In this document: positions 5,524-12,854 of the stretch, piece by piece
How positions within the stretch are numbered: the stretch's first letter is position 1
How the letters are laid out: each line of letters begins with the position of its first letter
Source: Lachnospiraceae bacterium UBA7086
GTDB lineage: Bacteria > Bacillota > Clostridia > Lachnospirales > Lachnospiraceae
Direction of reading: 5' to 3'
Length of the DNA stretch: 23,031 bases
Assembly: GCA_002492525.1 (NCBI GenBank)
Contig: DKZA01000053.1
Coordinates: forward strand, 1-23,031
Position numbers and translations under genes: made by a program
Notes under the pieces: model-generated
Databases searched by the model: none
The model's input: the letters and a program-made list of their open reading frames with translations, nothing else
What the model was told of the DNA's origin: nothing

Positions 5524-6489
5524 CTACCACTCGACCACCGCCGAAGCCCAGGTCAGTCCGCCGCCAAAACCGCTCATGGCAATCTTCATGCCAGGCTTTA
5601 GCATCCCTTTACGGTTCATCTCATCTAACAAAATAGGCACACTGGCCGCAGAAATATTACCGCAGTGATCCAGACTGATAGGGAATTTATCTTCCGATAC
5701 ATGCAGTCTCTTGGCCACCGACTGCAAGATTCTGATGTTGGCCTGATGCAGTGCAAAATAGTCAATATCCTCCACTGTAAGACCTGCTGCCGCAATGGTC
5801 CTCTGCAAAGACGAGGGCACCGCCGTCACTGCAAACTTATAGACTTCCTGTCCATCCATATGCACATAAGCAAGTTCTTTCGATGTCTTTACCAGGGGAT
5901 TATTGTTCGTACGGTTCTCACACGCAAGAACCGATCCTCTGACACCATCCGAGCCCTGATCTAAGGCGAGCAATCCGGTATTCTCATCCGCACGGACGAC
6001 TACAGCCCCCGCACCGTCCCCAAAGAGCACGCAGGTGCTGCGGTCATTCCAATCCATAATCTTGGAAAGCGTCTCTGCCCCTAGCACAAGTGCCGTGCGA
6101 TAAAGACCTGACTGTATATAAGCATTGGCAATATTTAACGCAAACATAAACCCGGAGCAAGCCGCATTGATATCAAATGCCACTGCCCGATCCGCTCCCA
6201 GGGCCGCCTGTATTTCGCAGGCGCAGGAAGGTGTCACATGATCTGCCGTCACCGTACCCAGAATGATCAGGTCAATCTCTTCCGCTGTCACACCGGCGTT
6301 CTCCAGGGCACGTCTGGCCGCCTCTGTTGACATACTGGCTGTAGTCTCCTCTTTGGCCAGATGTCTTTCCCGGATTCCTGTCCTACTGTTAATCCACTCA
6401 TCAGAAGTATCCATGATCCTGGCCAAATCATCGTTTGTTACCACATGTTCCGGAAGACAGCTTCCCGTTCCTATGATTCTTGTTTTCAT
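5524..6489 (-). CDS. fabH: Beta-ketoacyl-ACP synthase III, FabH (321 aa)
   Basis: Starts fatty-acid chains by condensing an acyl-CoA (acetyl- or branched-chain) with malonyl-ACP in the cytoplasm. The Cys-His-Asn triad is visible: Cys111 in AACSGF, His248 in ALHQAN and Asn278 in CGNISAA. The C-terminal GFGGGLTWASAVVEW is typical. The start at 6489 (MKTRIIGTG) has AGAGG eight bases upstream; an ATG six codons earlier has poor spacing. It is the last gene of the fatty-acid block, which is unusual because clostridial clusters often begin with fabH. No clear terminator follows; the small-protein copy 3 promoter lies within about 80-110 bases. Confidence 0.95.
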   Translation of the reverse strand: MKTRIIGTGSCLPEHVVTNDDLARIMDTSDEWINSRTGIRERHLAKEETTASMSTEAARRALENAGVTAEEIDLIILGTVTADHVTPSCACEIQAALGADRAVAFDINAACSGFMFALNIANAYIQSGLYRTALVLGAETLSKIMDWNDRSTCVLFGDGAGAVVVRADENTGLLALDQGSDGVRGSVLACENRTNNNPLVKTSKELAYVHMDGQEVYKFAVTAVPSSLQRTIAAAGLTVEDIDYFALHQANIRILQSVAKRLHVSEDKFPISLDHCGNISAASVPILLDEMNRKGMLKPGMKIAMSGFGGGLTWASAVVEW

Positions 6490-6594
6490 AAATTTACCTC
6501 TGTCCATTTCCCTTCTTGTGCCGCATATACTCTTTGCCGTTCATTTCCGATTTTCAGGCATATTCTGACACTGTTTCATCTAATTTATATCTAC

Positions 6595-7671
6595 TCAGCA
6601 GACTCCGGCCTGCGCCGGCCGAAATTCGTCCATGATATCCTTCACATGTTCCAGCTTTGTGGCCCGGTAGGCGTTCGCTCCGCAGAACAATAACGCTTCA
6701 TCCACTTTACCCTTCACAGCATTTATAAGTGCGTCGGTAATGCAATAAGGCGTCTGATCCGGCTTACAGGTGCTGATACACAGATGGCACTTCCCATGGG
6801 GAATCTGTCCTTCCTTCGCCTTTTTCATAAAAGGATTTAAGATAGCGCGTCCCGGCATACCCACGGGACTTTGTACAATCACAATATCCTCTTTCCTGGC
6901 ATCAATATAGCTCTGCTTATAGGCTTCGTCTGCATCACACTCATAGGTAGTTACAAACCTGGTTGCCATCTGTACGCCGTTCGCGCCCATTTCCACATAA
7001 TGCTCCATATCCTCACGGGTATAGACGCCGCCCGCCATAATAACCGGAATCTTTGTATCATGCTCCGCCGCCGTCTCATTGACCTGCGCGATGATTGCCT
7101 TTACTTCCTCATCGTAATGCAGACCCTCTATATCATCCAGCTGTTCTTTATGAAATCCCAGATGCCCGCCTGCCAACGGTCCCTCGATCACCACTGCATC
7201 CGGCAGTCTGCTGTACTTTTTCCACCAATATCTCATGATCACCTGTGCAGACTTGACGCTGGATACGATCGGAGCCAGTTTGGTTTTCGCTGCTCCCACG
7301 ATCTTCGGAAGATCCATGGGAAGTCCTGCCCCGGATATAATCAGGTCAATGCCCGCAGCCACTGCCGCTTTCACATACTCCTCATATTTTCTGGTAGCCA
7401 CCATAATATTGACCCCCAGAATACCGCCTTTGGCAATCTTTCTGGCCTTCTCAATCTCTATACCGATAGCCCGCAGATTTGCCCCGATAGGATCCGTATC
7501 AAAGTCCGGCTCACGATAGCCTATCTGTGCTGTAGAGATAACTCCGATTCCGCCTTCGGCAGCTACTGTGCCGGCCAAAGAAGAAAGACTTACGCCGACC
7601 CCCATACCGCCCTGAATCACCGGTATACGTGCTGTCAAATCACTTATTTTTAATGGCTTAATATTTACCAT
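6595..7671 (-). CDS. FabK-like NAD(P)H-dependent flavin oxidoreductase / nitronate monooxygenase-type protein (358 aa)
   Basis: A TIM-barrel FMN enzyme of the nitronate monooxygenase/FabK superfamily. Visible features are VIQGGMGVG (residues 18-26), GVNIMV (86-91), IISGAGLP (111-118), EGPLAGGHLGF with His170 (163-173) and PVIMAGGV (209-216). Unlike FabK it carries a C-terminal Cys cluster CHLC..C.......C (Cys295, 298, 302, 310) that could bind a metal or Fe-S cluster. It lies between fabZ and fabH on the same strand, suggesting a job in fatty-acid synthesis, for example a second enoyl reductase or removal of a toxic by-product. Annotations of this family as nitronate monooxygenase are often generic. 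Function is uncertain. Confidence 0.85.
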   Translation of the reverse strand: MVNIKPLKISDLTARIPVIQGGMGVGVSLSSLAGTVAAEGGIGVISTAQIGYREPDFDTDPIGANLRAIGIEIEKARKIAKGGILGVNIMVATRKYEEYVKAAVAAGIDLIISGAGLPMDLPKIVGAAKTKLAPIVSSVKSAQVIMRYWWKKYSRLPDAVVIEGPLAGGHLGFHKEQLDDIEGLHYDEEVKAIIAQVNETAAEHDTKIPVIMAGGVYTREDMEHYVEMGANGVQMATRFVTTYECDADEAYKQSYIDARKEDIVIVQSPVGMPGRAILNPFMKKAKEGQIPHGKCHLCISTCKPDQTPYCITDALINAVKGKVDEALLFCGANAYRATKLEHVKDIMDEFRPAQAGVC

Positions 7672-7721
7672 ATTCTTTGATCCTCACTTTTGATACACCA
7701 TCGACCTGCTGTCTCTTTGCC

Positions 7722-8156
7722 TTATGCTTCTCCAATGGCAAAGGTCAGCTCTGCCTGTGTGACCAGCCTGCCATCCACATAAGCCTTTGCCACTCCCACG
7801 CCGATGGGGCCCTTCATCTTAATAATCTCTGTCTCCAGCGTAAGCACATCGCCGGGGACTACTTTCCCCTTAAATTTCGCATTGTTAATGGCCGCAAAGT
7901 AAGCGGTCTTCCCTTTAAATTCAGGCTGGCTTAAGATTGCCACCGCTCCCGTCTGGGCCAGTGCCTCCACAATCAGCACACCCGGCATCACCGGCTCCTG
8001 CGGAAAATGCCCTGCAAAAAACGGTTCATTGTAGGACACACATTTCTTTGCTACCACACGTTTGCCCTCTTCCAGTTCCTCAATGGTATCAATCAACATA
8101 AAGGGCTGTCTATGGGGTATAATTTCCATGATTTCTTTAGCTGTCATAAGTGACAT
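7722..8156 (-). CDS. fabZ: 3-hydroxyacyl-ACP dehydratase FabZ (144 aa)
   Basis: Dehydrates beta-hydroxyacyl-ACP to trans-2-enoyl-ACP in each elongation cycle. Hot-dog fold landmarks are IPHRQPFMLID, the catalytic His50 in AGHFPQEPVMPG and Glu64 in VEALAQTG. The length is normal for FabZ. The start ATG at 8156 has AGGAGG eight bases upstream; a TTG two codons earlier is less likely. It follows fabF with a 35-base gap. No accB precedes it, although many clostridial clusters have accB between fabF and fabZ. Confidence 0.95.
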   Translation of the reverse strand: MSLMTAKEIMEIIPHRQPFMLIDTIEELEEGKRVVAKKCVSYNEPFFAGHFPQEPVMPGVLIVEALAQTGAVAILSQPEFKGKTAYFAAINNAKFKGKVVPGDVLTLETEIIKMKGPIGVGVAKAYVDGRLVTQAELTFAIGEA

Positions 8157-8191
8157 ATCCAAATCCTCCTGCCTCTCATACTCTCCTGAAT

Positions 8192-9430
8192 TTATTCTTC
8201 ATGATACTTTTTCACTAAAAGACTTGCATTATGTCCGCCAAATCCAAGGGAATTTGACAATGCATACTCAAATTCCTCTGTGTAAGGCTCTTTGCAGTAA
8301 TTCAGATCACACTCCTCATCCGGTATCTGATAACCCACAGTCCTGTGAATATAGCCCTCCTGCAACTCTTTGACACAGGTGACAAACTCAATGGCACCCG
8401 CTGCCCCCAGAAGGTGTCCTACCATGGACTTCGTGGAATTGATCTTAATATCTTTCGCATGATCTCCAAAGAGCAGCTTGATTGCTCTGGTCTCAAAAAG
8501 ATCATTATGATGCGTACTGGTTCCATGTGCGTTGATATAAGTGATATCTTCCAATGCAAGTCCGGCATCCTTCACCGCATACTCCATGGCCTTGGCAGCG
8601 CCTGCCCCGTCCTCCGCCGGGGATGTAATATGATACGCATCGGAAGAACAGCCATATCCTGCTACCTCAGCATAAATCTTTGCTCCTCTTTTCCTGGCAT
8701 GTTCCAGCTCTTCCAACACCACAATACCGGCGCCCTCTCCCATAACAAAGCCGCTTCTTTCCTTGTCAAAAGGAATGGAACATCTCTCCGGATTCTCCGA
8801 GGATGTCAACGCCGTCAGCGCAGAAAATCCTCCGATGCCGATAGGACAGACACTGCCCTCCGTACCGCCGGCCACCATCACCTCGGCATCCCCGTACTGA
8901 ATGGTACGGAAAGCTTCTCCGATAGAATTGGTCCCTGTGGCACAGGCCGTCACCACATTAATACTTTTTCCTTTTAAGCCAAACTGTATAGATACATTAC
9001 CGGCTGCCATATTAGAGATTGTCAGCGGTACAAAGAGAGGCTCAATCCTGCCGGGGCCTTTCTCTACAAGCCTGCTGTGAGAGCGCTCCATAGCCTGCAA
9101 AGAACCTGTGCCGGAACCTACCGCCACACCCACACGATATGGATCCTCTTTCTCCATATCGATTCCGGAATCCTCTAACGCCTCTTTAGCCGCCGCCACC
9201 GCATATTGGGAAAATGGCTCCATTCTCTTAGCCGCCTTAAAATCCATATAGTTCTTACCGTCAAAGCCTTTTACTTCCGCAGCCAGCTTACACTTAAAAT
9301 CAGTTGCATCAAATTTCGTAATAGGCGCAAAACCGATCTTACCTTCTTTAATACCTGTCCAAAACTCATCCACACTCAATCCGATAGGCGTAATTGCACC
9401 CATCCCCGTCACCACTACTCGTCTACTCAT
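8192..9430 (-). CDS. fabF: Beta-ketoacyl-ACP synthase II FabF (412 aa)
   Basis: Elongating condensing enzyme using malonyl-ACP. The catalytic Cys163 (TACATGT), His302 (NAHGTST) and His339 (VGHLLGAAGA) are all present at family positions, with the GFGGHN C-terminal loop. Residues after the first His read HHND; PxND is more usual, and the change lies outside the catalytic set. It is separated from the upstream fabG gene by a 326-base gap filled mainly by a MITE-like element. AGGA seven bases before the ATG is its ribosome site. Confidence 0.96.
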   Translation of the reverse strand: MSRRVVVTGMGAITPIGLSVDEFWTGIKEGKIGFAPITKFDATDFKCKLAAEVKGFDGKNYMDFKAAKRMEPFSQYAVAAAKEALEDSGIDMEKEDPYRVGVAVGSGTGSLQAMERSHSRLVEKGPGRIEPLFVPLTISNMAAGNVSIQFGLKGKSINVVTACATGTNSIGEAFRTIQYGDAEVMVAGGTEGSVCPIGIGGFSALTALTSSENPERCSIPFDKERSGFVMGEGAGIVVLEELEHARKRGAKIYAEVAGYGCSSDAYHITSPAEDGAGAAKAMEYAVKDAGLALEDITYINAHGTSTHHNDLFETRAIKLLFGDHAKDIKINSTKSMVGHLLGAAGAIEFVTCVKELQEGYIHRTVGYQIPDEECDLNYCKEPYTEEFEYALSNSLGFGGHNASLLVKKYHEE

Positions 9431-9473
9431 TTACTGTCCTACTCCCTTTCTGTACTATCGTACTATCATCCTA

Positions 9474-9711
9474 GGTGCTTGCGAAACTCATTTCATAGCT
9501 GTAATTATTGCGCAAATAGTATAACCATAAGCAGACCCTTGAAAATGTTTAAATCCTTCGGATTAAAACTGCCGGCACTTGGCGTAGGTCCGGAGTTGCA
9601 AAGCAACTCCACGAGCCTAGTACCGCTACGTTTGGAGCGGAGCGCAAGCGCGTCTGCGTTGATTATGCTATTTGTACAATTTTAACAACCAAAAAGAGTT
9701 TCGCAATTACC
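9474..9711. mobile_element. MITE-like element with long imperfect terminal inverted repeats, inside the fab cluster
   Basis: The ends read GGTGCTTGCGAAACTC and, reverse-complemented from the right, GGTAATTGCGAAACTC. Similarity continues about 60 bases inward (CAAATAG.ATAA.C and GCAGAC). A TA dinucleotide flanks both ends, as left by IS630/Tc1-type transposition. The interior has no credible gene but has an 8-bp perfect hairpin GGAGTTGC/GCAACTCC (9592-9610) and a second hairpin at about 9548-9568. It accounts for most of the 326-base gap between fabG and fabF and would be transcribed in the fab mRNA. I know of no name for it. The exact ends are uncertain by a few bases. Confidence 0.7.
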
Positions 9712-9756
9712 TATTATCCTGTCTGCTCCGCAGCCGCTTGTTTTTCTCTTGCAGCC

Positions 9757-10497
9757 TTACATCGCCATACCGCCGTCTACGGAGATGACCTGACCGGTAA
9801 TATATGCTGCTTTATCACTTGCCAGAAACGCCACTGTCTCCGCAATATCCCTGGGTGTACCCACACGCTTCAAGGGAATCTGGGAAAGTGTTGCCTCTTT
9901 GGCCGCCTCTGTCATCGCCTGTGTCATATCCGTATCAATAAAGCCCGGTGCTACCGCATTTACCGTAATATTCCTGCTTGCCAATTCCCTCGCCATAGAC
10001 TTGGTCAGCCCGATCACACCGGCCTTGGAAGCTGCGTAATTTGCCTGCCCTGCATTGCCAAGAACACCGCTGACAGAAGACAGATTAATGATCCTTCCCG
10101 CTTTCTGTTTCAGGAAAGGACGATACATATGTTTCATTGTGTTAAATGTGCCTTTCAGATTCGTGTCGATAACGGCATCAAAATCTTCCTCCGTCATCTT
10201 AATCACCAGATTATCCCGTGTAATGCCTGCATTGTTCACCAGAATATCAATATGCCCGAAAGCCGCCAGCATGTCCGTGATCATCTGCCCGCATGCTTCG
10301 TAATCTGCCACACTGCACTGCACTGCTGCAGCTTTTCTCCCCATGGCTTCAATCTGCGCCGCCACTTCCTCCGCTTTCTCCTTAGAGCCATTATAATTTA
10401 CAATCACATCTGCACCGTACCCGGCAAGCGTAAGAGCAATCTCTCTTCCGATGCCGCGTCCTGCACCTGTCACTAACGCTACTTTACCTGTCAACAT
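9757..10497 (-). CDS. fabG: 3-oxoacyl-ACP reductase FabG (246 aa)
   Basis: NADPH-dependent short-chain dehydrogenase that reduces beta-ketoacyl-ACP. It has the Rossmann motif TGAGRGIG (residues 10-17), NNAG (88-91), the catalytic Ser141 with Tyr154 and Lys158 (YAASK), and the PGFIDTDM segment. Length is standard. GAGAGGT five bases before the ATG is the ribosome site. It follows fabD with 19 bases between them. The downstream gap to fabF carries the MITE-like element. Confidence 0.96.
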   Translation of the reverse strand: MLTGKVALVTGAGRGIGREIALTLAGYGADVIVNYNGSKEKAEEVAAQIEAMGRKAAAVQCSVADYEACGQMITDMLAAFGHIDILVNNAGITRDNLVIKMTEEDFDAVIDTNLKGTFNTMKHMYRPFLKQKAGRIINLSSVSGVLGNAGQANYAASKAGVIGLTKSMARELASRNITVNAVAPGFIDTDMTQAMTEAAKEATLSQIPLKRVGTPRDIAETVAFLASDKAAYITGQVISVDGGMAM

Positions 10498-10516
10498 ATT
10501 TTACCTCTCCCTATTT

Positions 10517-11425
10517 CTATCCCAGTTTCTCCAGGTCTTCTATTTTTTCTATATTGATCACTTTCATATCCCGATTAATCTTTCTCATAAATCCTGACAA
10601 AGTCTTTCCAGGCCCAATCTCAATAAAAGTATCTACACCGTCTGCAATCATGCGCTCTATCGTCTGCTGCCATTTCACGGAAGAAGATACCTGCTTTTCC
10701 AACAAAGGCTTTACATCCGCTTTGTCTCTCACATAGTCCGCTGTCACGTTGGCAATATAAGGAATCACAATATCATGGATTTCCACGTTTTCCAGTTCCC
10801 TGGCCAGTTTCTCACCTGCCCCCACTAACAAAGGAGAGTGGAAGGGACCGCTGACCTTTAACGGCACGCATCTTTTAGCACCTGCCGCTGTCAATTTCTC
10901 TACGGCCGCCTGGGCTGCGCCTTCTTCACCGGTAATCACAATCTGTCCCGGACAATTATAATTAGCAATAGTCACCATGCCGGGTGTCTTCTCGCAAATT
11001 TCCTCAATCACTGCCGTATCCAGACCAAGCACCGCTACCATCGCACCGCCTTGCGGTACTGCTTCCTGCATATAAATACCACGCTTACGCACGATCTTAA
11101 ATACATCCTCAGGACTCATAACGCTGCTTGCAACCAATGCCCCATACTCCCCGAGACTTAATCCGCCCGTCACATCCGGCTTATATCCTTTCTCTTCAAC
11201 CGCCTTTAATAATGCCACTTCGGTCGCCAGCATGGCAATCTGTGTATATTCTGTAATGTTAATCTGTTCGTTTTCCTCGAAGCAGAGCGCCTCCACATCT
11301 AAGCCGCTTGCTTTACTTGCCAACGCATACATTTCCCTGCTGACCGGAATCTGTTCATAGAAATCTTTCCCCATCCCCACATACTGTGCTCCCTGGCCCG
11401 GGAACATAAATGCTGTTTTACCCAT
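10517..11425 (-). CDS. fabD: Malonyl-CoA:ACP transacylase FabD (302 aa)
   Basis: Moves malonyl from CoA to AcpP. Motifs are FPGQGAQYVGMG (8-19), the nucleophile Ser90 in GLSLGEYGAL, Arg115, His196 in GPFHSPLL and IEIGPGKTLSGF. The residue before the nucleophile elbow is Leu where many FabD enzymes have His (GHSLGE); the Ser-His pair itself is intact. AAAGGTGG precedes the ATG. A strong terminator (11484-11513) and an operator-like palindrome (11447-11470) lie directly upstream, so it may head its own transcription unit. Confidence 0.96.
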   Translation of the reverse strand: MGKTAFMFPGQGAQYVGMGKDFYEQIPVSREMYALASKASGLDVEALCFEENEQINITEYTQIAMLATEVALLKAVEEKGYKPDVTGGLSLGEYGALVASSVMSPEDVFKIVRKRGIYMQEAVPQGGAMVAVLGLDTAVIEEICEKTPGMVTIANYNCPGQIVITGEEGAAQAAVEKLTAAGAKRCVPLKVSGPFHSPLLVGAGEKLARELENVEIHDIVIPYIANVTADYVRDKADVKPLLEKQVSSSVKWQQTIERMIADGVDTFIEIGPGKTLSGFMRKINRDMKVINIEKIEDLEKLG

Positions 11426-11446
11426 TAATCATTCCACCTTTCTCTT

Positions 11447-11470
11447 ATTTCAAATATTTTGAAATTCAAA
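11447..11470. promoter_or_regulatory. Overlapping palindromes, FabT-like operator before fabD
   Basis: TTTGA-AAT-TCAAA (11458-11470) fits the TTTGAnnnTCAAA core known for the FabT repressor of streptococci and lactococci. It overlaps a second perfect palindrome ATTTCAAA-TAT-TTTGAAAT (11447-11465). The site lies 22-45 bases upstream of fabD. Read leftward, AATACT just before the palindrome resembles the TATACT -10 of the acpP promoter, but no good -35 is seen. The regulator itself is not in the window. Confidence 0.6.
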
Positions 11471-11483
11471 GTATTTGTGTTTT

Positions 11484-11513
11484 AAAAAAGCAAGCCGCGC
11501 AGCTTGCTTTTTT
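11484..11513 (-). terminator. Strong intrinsic terminator between fabK and fabD
   Basis: A perfect 12-bp stem (AAAAAAGCAAGC / GCTTGCTTTTTT) closes a 6-base loop CGCGCA, with T runs on both strands. It is downstream of fabK and upstream of fabD, so it should end or attenuate the acpP-fabK transcript and adjust the level of the later fab genes. Confidence 0.85.
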
Positions 11514-11560
11514 CAGCATCTTTCTGCATCCTTATCCTATGATAAATCGAGCGAGCCCGA

Positions 11561-12487
11561 TTATTTCAACTTTAAGAGAACTTCCGCCTGTTCCATAATT
11601 TCCGCTATCATTTCCGCACAGGTCTGTTCTTTACTGACCATACCTGCAATCTGCCCGGCCATGAGAGTTCCGGATACCACATCTCCCTCTACCACTGCCT
11701 TGCGCAGAGAACCAAGTGTGAGTTTTTCCATCTCCTCTAAAGAGGCGCCCTCTTTCTCCATCTGCAAATATTCTCTGGTCAGCTTGTTGCGGATCTGTCT
11801 GACCGGATGACCATTGCCTCTTCCGGTGACTTCGGAATCAATATCCTTGGCCGCAATTACTTTTTTCTTATAATTATCATGTACGGTACACTCAGCTGCC
11901 ACCAGGAACCGCGTCCCCATCTGAACCGCCTCCGCACCCAGCATCATCGCTGCCGCAAATCCTCTGCCATCTGCTATGCCACCTGCTGCAACCACGGGAA
12001 TGTTGACCGCATCTACCACCTGCGGCACAAGCGTCATGGTAGTTGCCTCCCCGATATGTCCGCCGGATTCCGTACCCTCTGCTATCACAGCATCCGCACC
12101 CGCACGTTCCATCATTCTGGCAAGCCCTACACTGGCAACTACAGGAATCACTTTAATACCTGCTTCCTTCCACATTGCCATATACTTACCCGGATTCCCT
12201 GCGCCGGTAGTCACTACCTTAACGCCTTCCTCCACGATCACTTTAGCAATCTCGTCCGCTTCCGGATTCATCAGCATCACGTTAACACCAAAGGGTTTAT
12301 CTGTTAACTCTTTGGTCTTTTGTATCTGTTCTCTCACAAAAGCCGCCGGTGCACCGCCTGCGCCAATAATACCCAAAGCACCCGCTTCCGATACAGCCGC
12401 TGCCAGATGATACTCCGCCACCCAGGCCATACCGCCCTGAAAGATTGGATACGTGATCCCCAGAAGTTCTGTAATCTTAGTCTTCAT
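11561..12487 (-). CDS. fabK: Enoyl-ACP reductase II FabK (308 aa)
   Basis: FMN- and NAD(P)H-dependent reductase for the last step of each elongation cycle. It replaces FabI and is typically insensitive to triclosan. Motifs are PIFQGGMAWV (14-23), GVNVML (67-72), TTGAGNPG (93-100) and the catalytic His144 in ESGGHIGE, then PVVAAGGIADG and AVQMGTRFL. The start at 12487 (MKTKITELLG) has GAGG nine bases upstream; an in-frame extension towards acpP has no ribosome site. It follows acpP by 28 bases and shares its promoter. Confidence 0.95.
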   Translation of the reverse strand: MKTKITELLGITYPIFQGGMAWVAEYHLAAAVSEAGALGIIGAGGAPAAFVREQIQKTKELTDKPFGVNVMLMNPEADEIAKVIVEEGVKVVTTGAGNPGKYMAMWKEAGIKVIPVVASVGLARMMERAGADAVIAEGTESGGHIGEATTMTLVPQVVDAVNIPVVAAGGIADGRGFAAAMMLGAEAVQMGTRFLVAAECTVHDNYKKKVIAAKDIDSEVTGRGNGHPVRQIRNKLTREYLQMEKEGASLEEMEKLTLGSLRKAVVEGDVVSGTLMAGQIAGMVSKEQTCAEMIAEIMEQAEVLLKLK

Positions 12488-12515
12488 TCTATAAACCTCA
12501 ATCAAAGGACGCTTC

Positions 12516-12749
12516 TTACGCCTCCACACCCTTGTTCTTCATATATTCAACAACAGCACCCACTGTCGTAATCTGCTCTAAATCTTCAGAAGGAATTTCT
12601 ACACCGTACTCTTCCTCGAAAGCCATAACAAGCTCAAATAAATCCAGGGAGTCTGCTCCAAGGTCGTCCTTAAAAGAGGATTCCTCGGTAATCTCAACAC
12701 CGTCCAAGTTTAACTGTTCCTGAATAATCTCGATAACTCTCTCTAACAT
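12516..12749 (-). CDS. acpP: Acyl carrier protein AcpP (77 aa)
   Basis: Small acidic protein that carries growing acyl chains on a 4'-phosphopantetheine attached to Ser34 in the GADSLD motif. Four-helix pattern and length are normal. The start MLERVIEI is set by AAGGAG nine bases upstream of the ATG at 12749; a longer reading would run into the promoter. It is the first gene of the fatty-acid block, behind a consensus promoter and FabT-like palindrome. Confidence 0.96.
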   Translation of the reverse strand: MLERVIEIIQEQLNLDGVEITEESSFKDDLGADSLDLFELVMAFEEEYGVEIPSEDLEQITTVGAVVEYMKNKGVEA

Positions 12750-12780
12750 TTTCCTTATCTCCTTTTCGTCATTAAAATAG

Positions 12781-12821
12781 TTTGACATTCAAAGTATATT
12801 ATCTGGTCTAACATTTGTCAA
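12781..12821 (-). promoter_or_regulatory. Promoter of the fatty-acid block with overlapping FabT-like operator
   Basis: Read leftward, a consensus TTGACA (12816-12821) and TATACT (12793-12798) have exactly 17-base spacing. Overlapping the -10 by one base and extending downstream is TTTGA-CAT-TCAAA (12781-12793), flanked as AG...GT. This matches the published FabT core TTTGAnnnTCAAA. Both fab palindromes share the right-hand extension TCAAAGTAT. Repression by a MarR-type FabT homologue encoded elsewhere is the natural reading. Confidence 0.75.
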
Positions 12822-12854
12822 TCATAATTTTACGGATTCCAGGCGTTTTGTCAA

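Noticed and set aside
6871..7653. A 260-codon open frame on the + strand
   Set aside because: It is antisense to the FabK-like flavoprotein. Its composition is typical of a reverse-strand shadow and it has no motifs.
8500..8530. HHND after the HGTST motif in FabF and GLSLGE in FabD as signs of inactive enzymes
   Set aside because: Neither change touches the catalytic residues, and all active-site Cys, His and Ser residues are in place.
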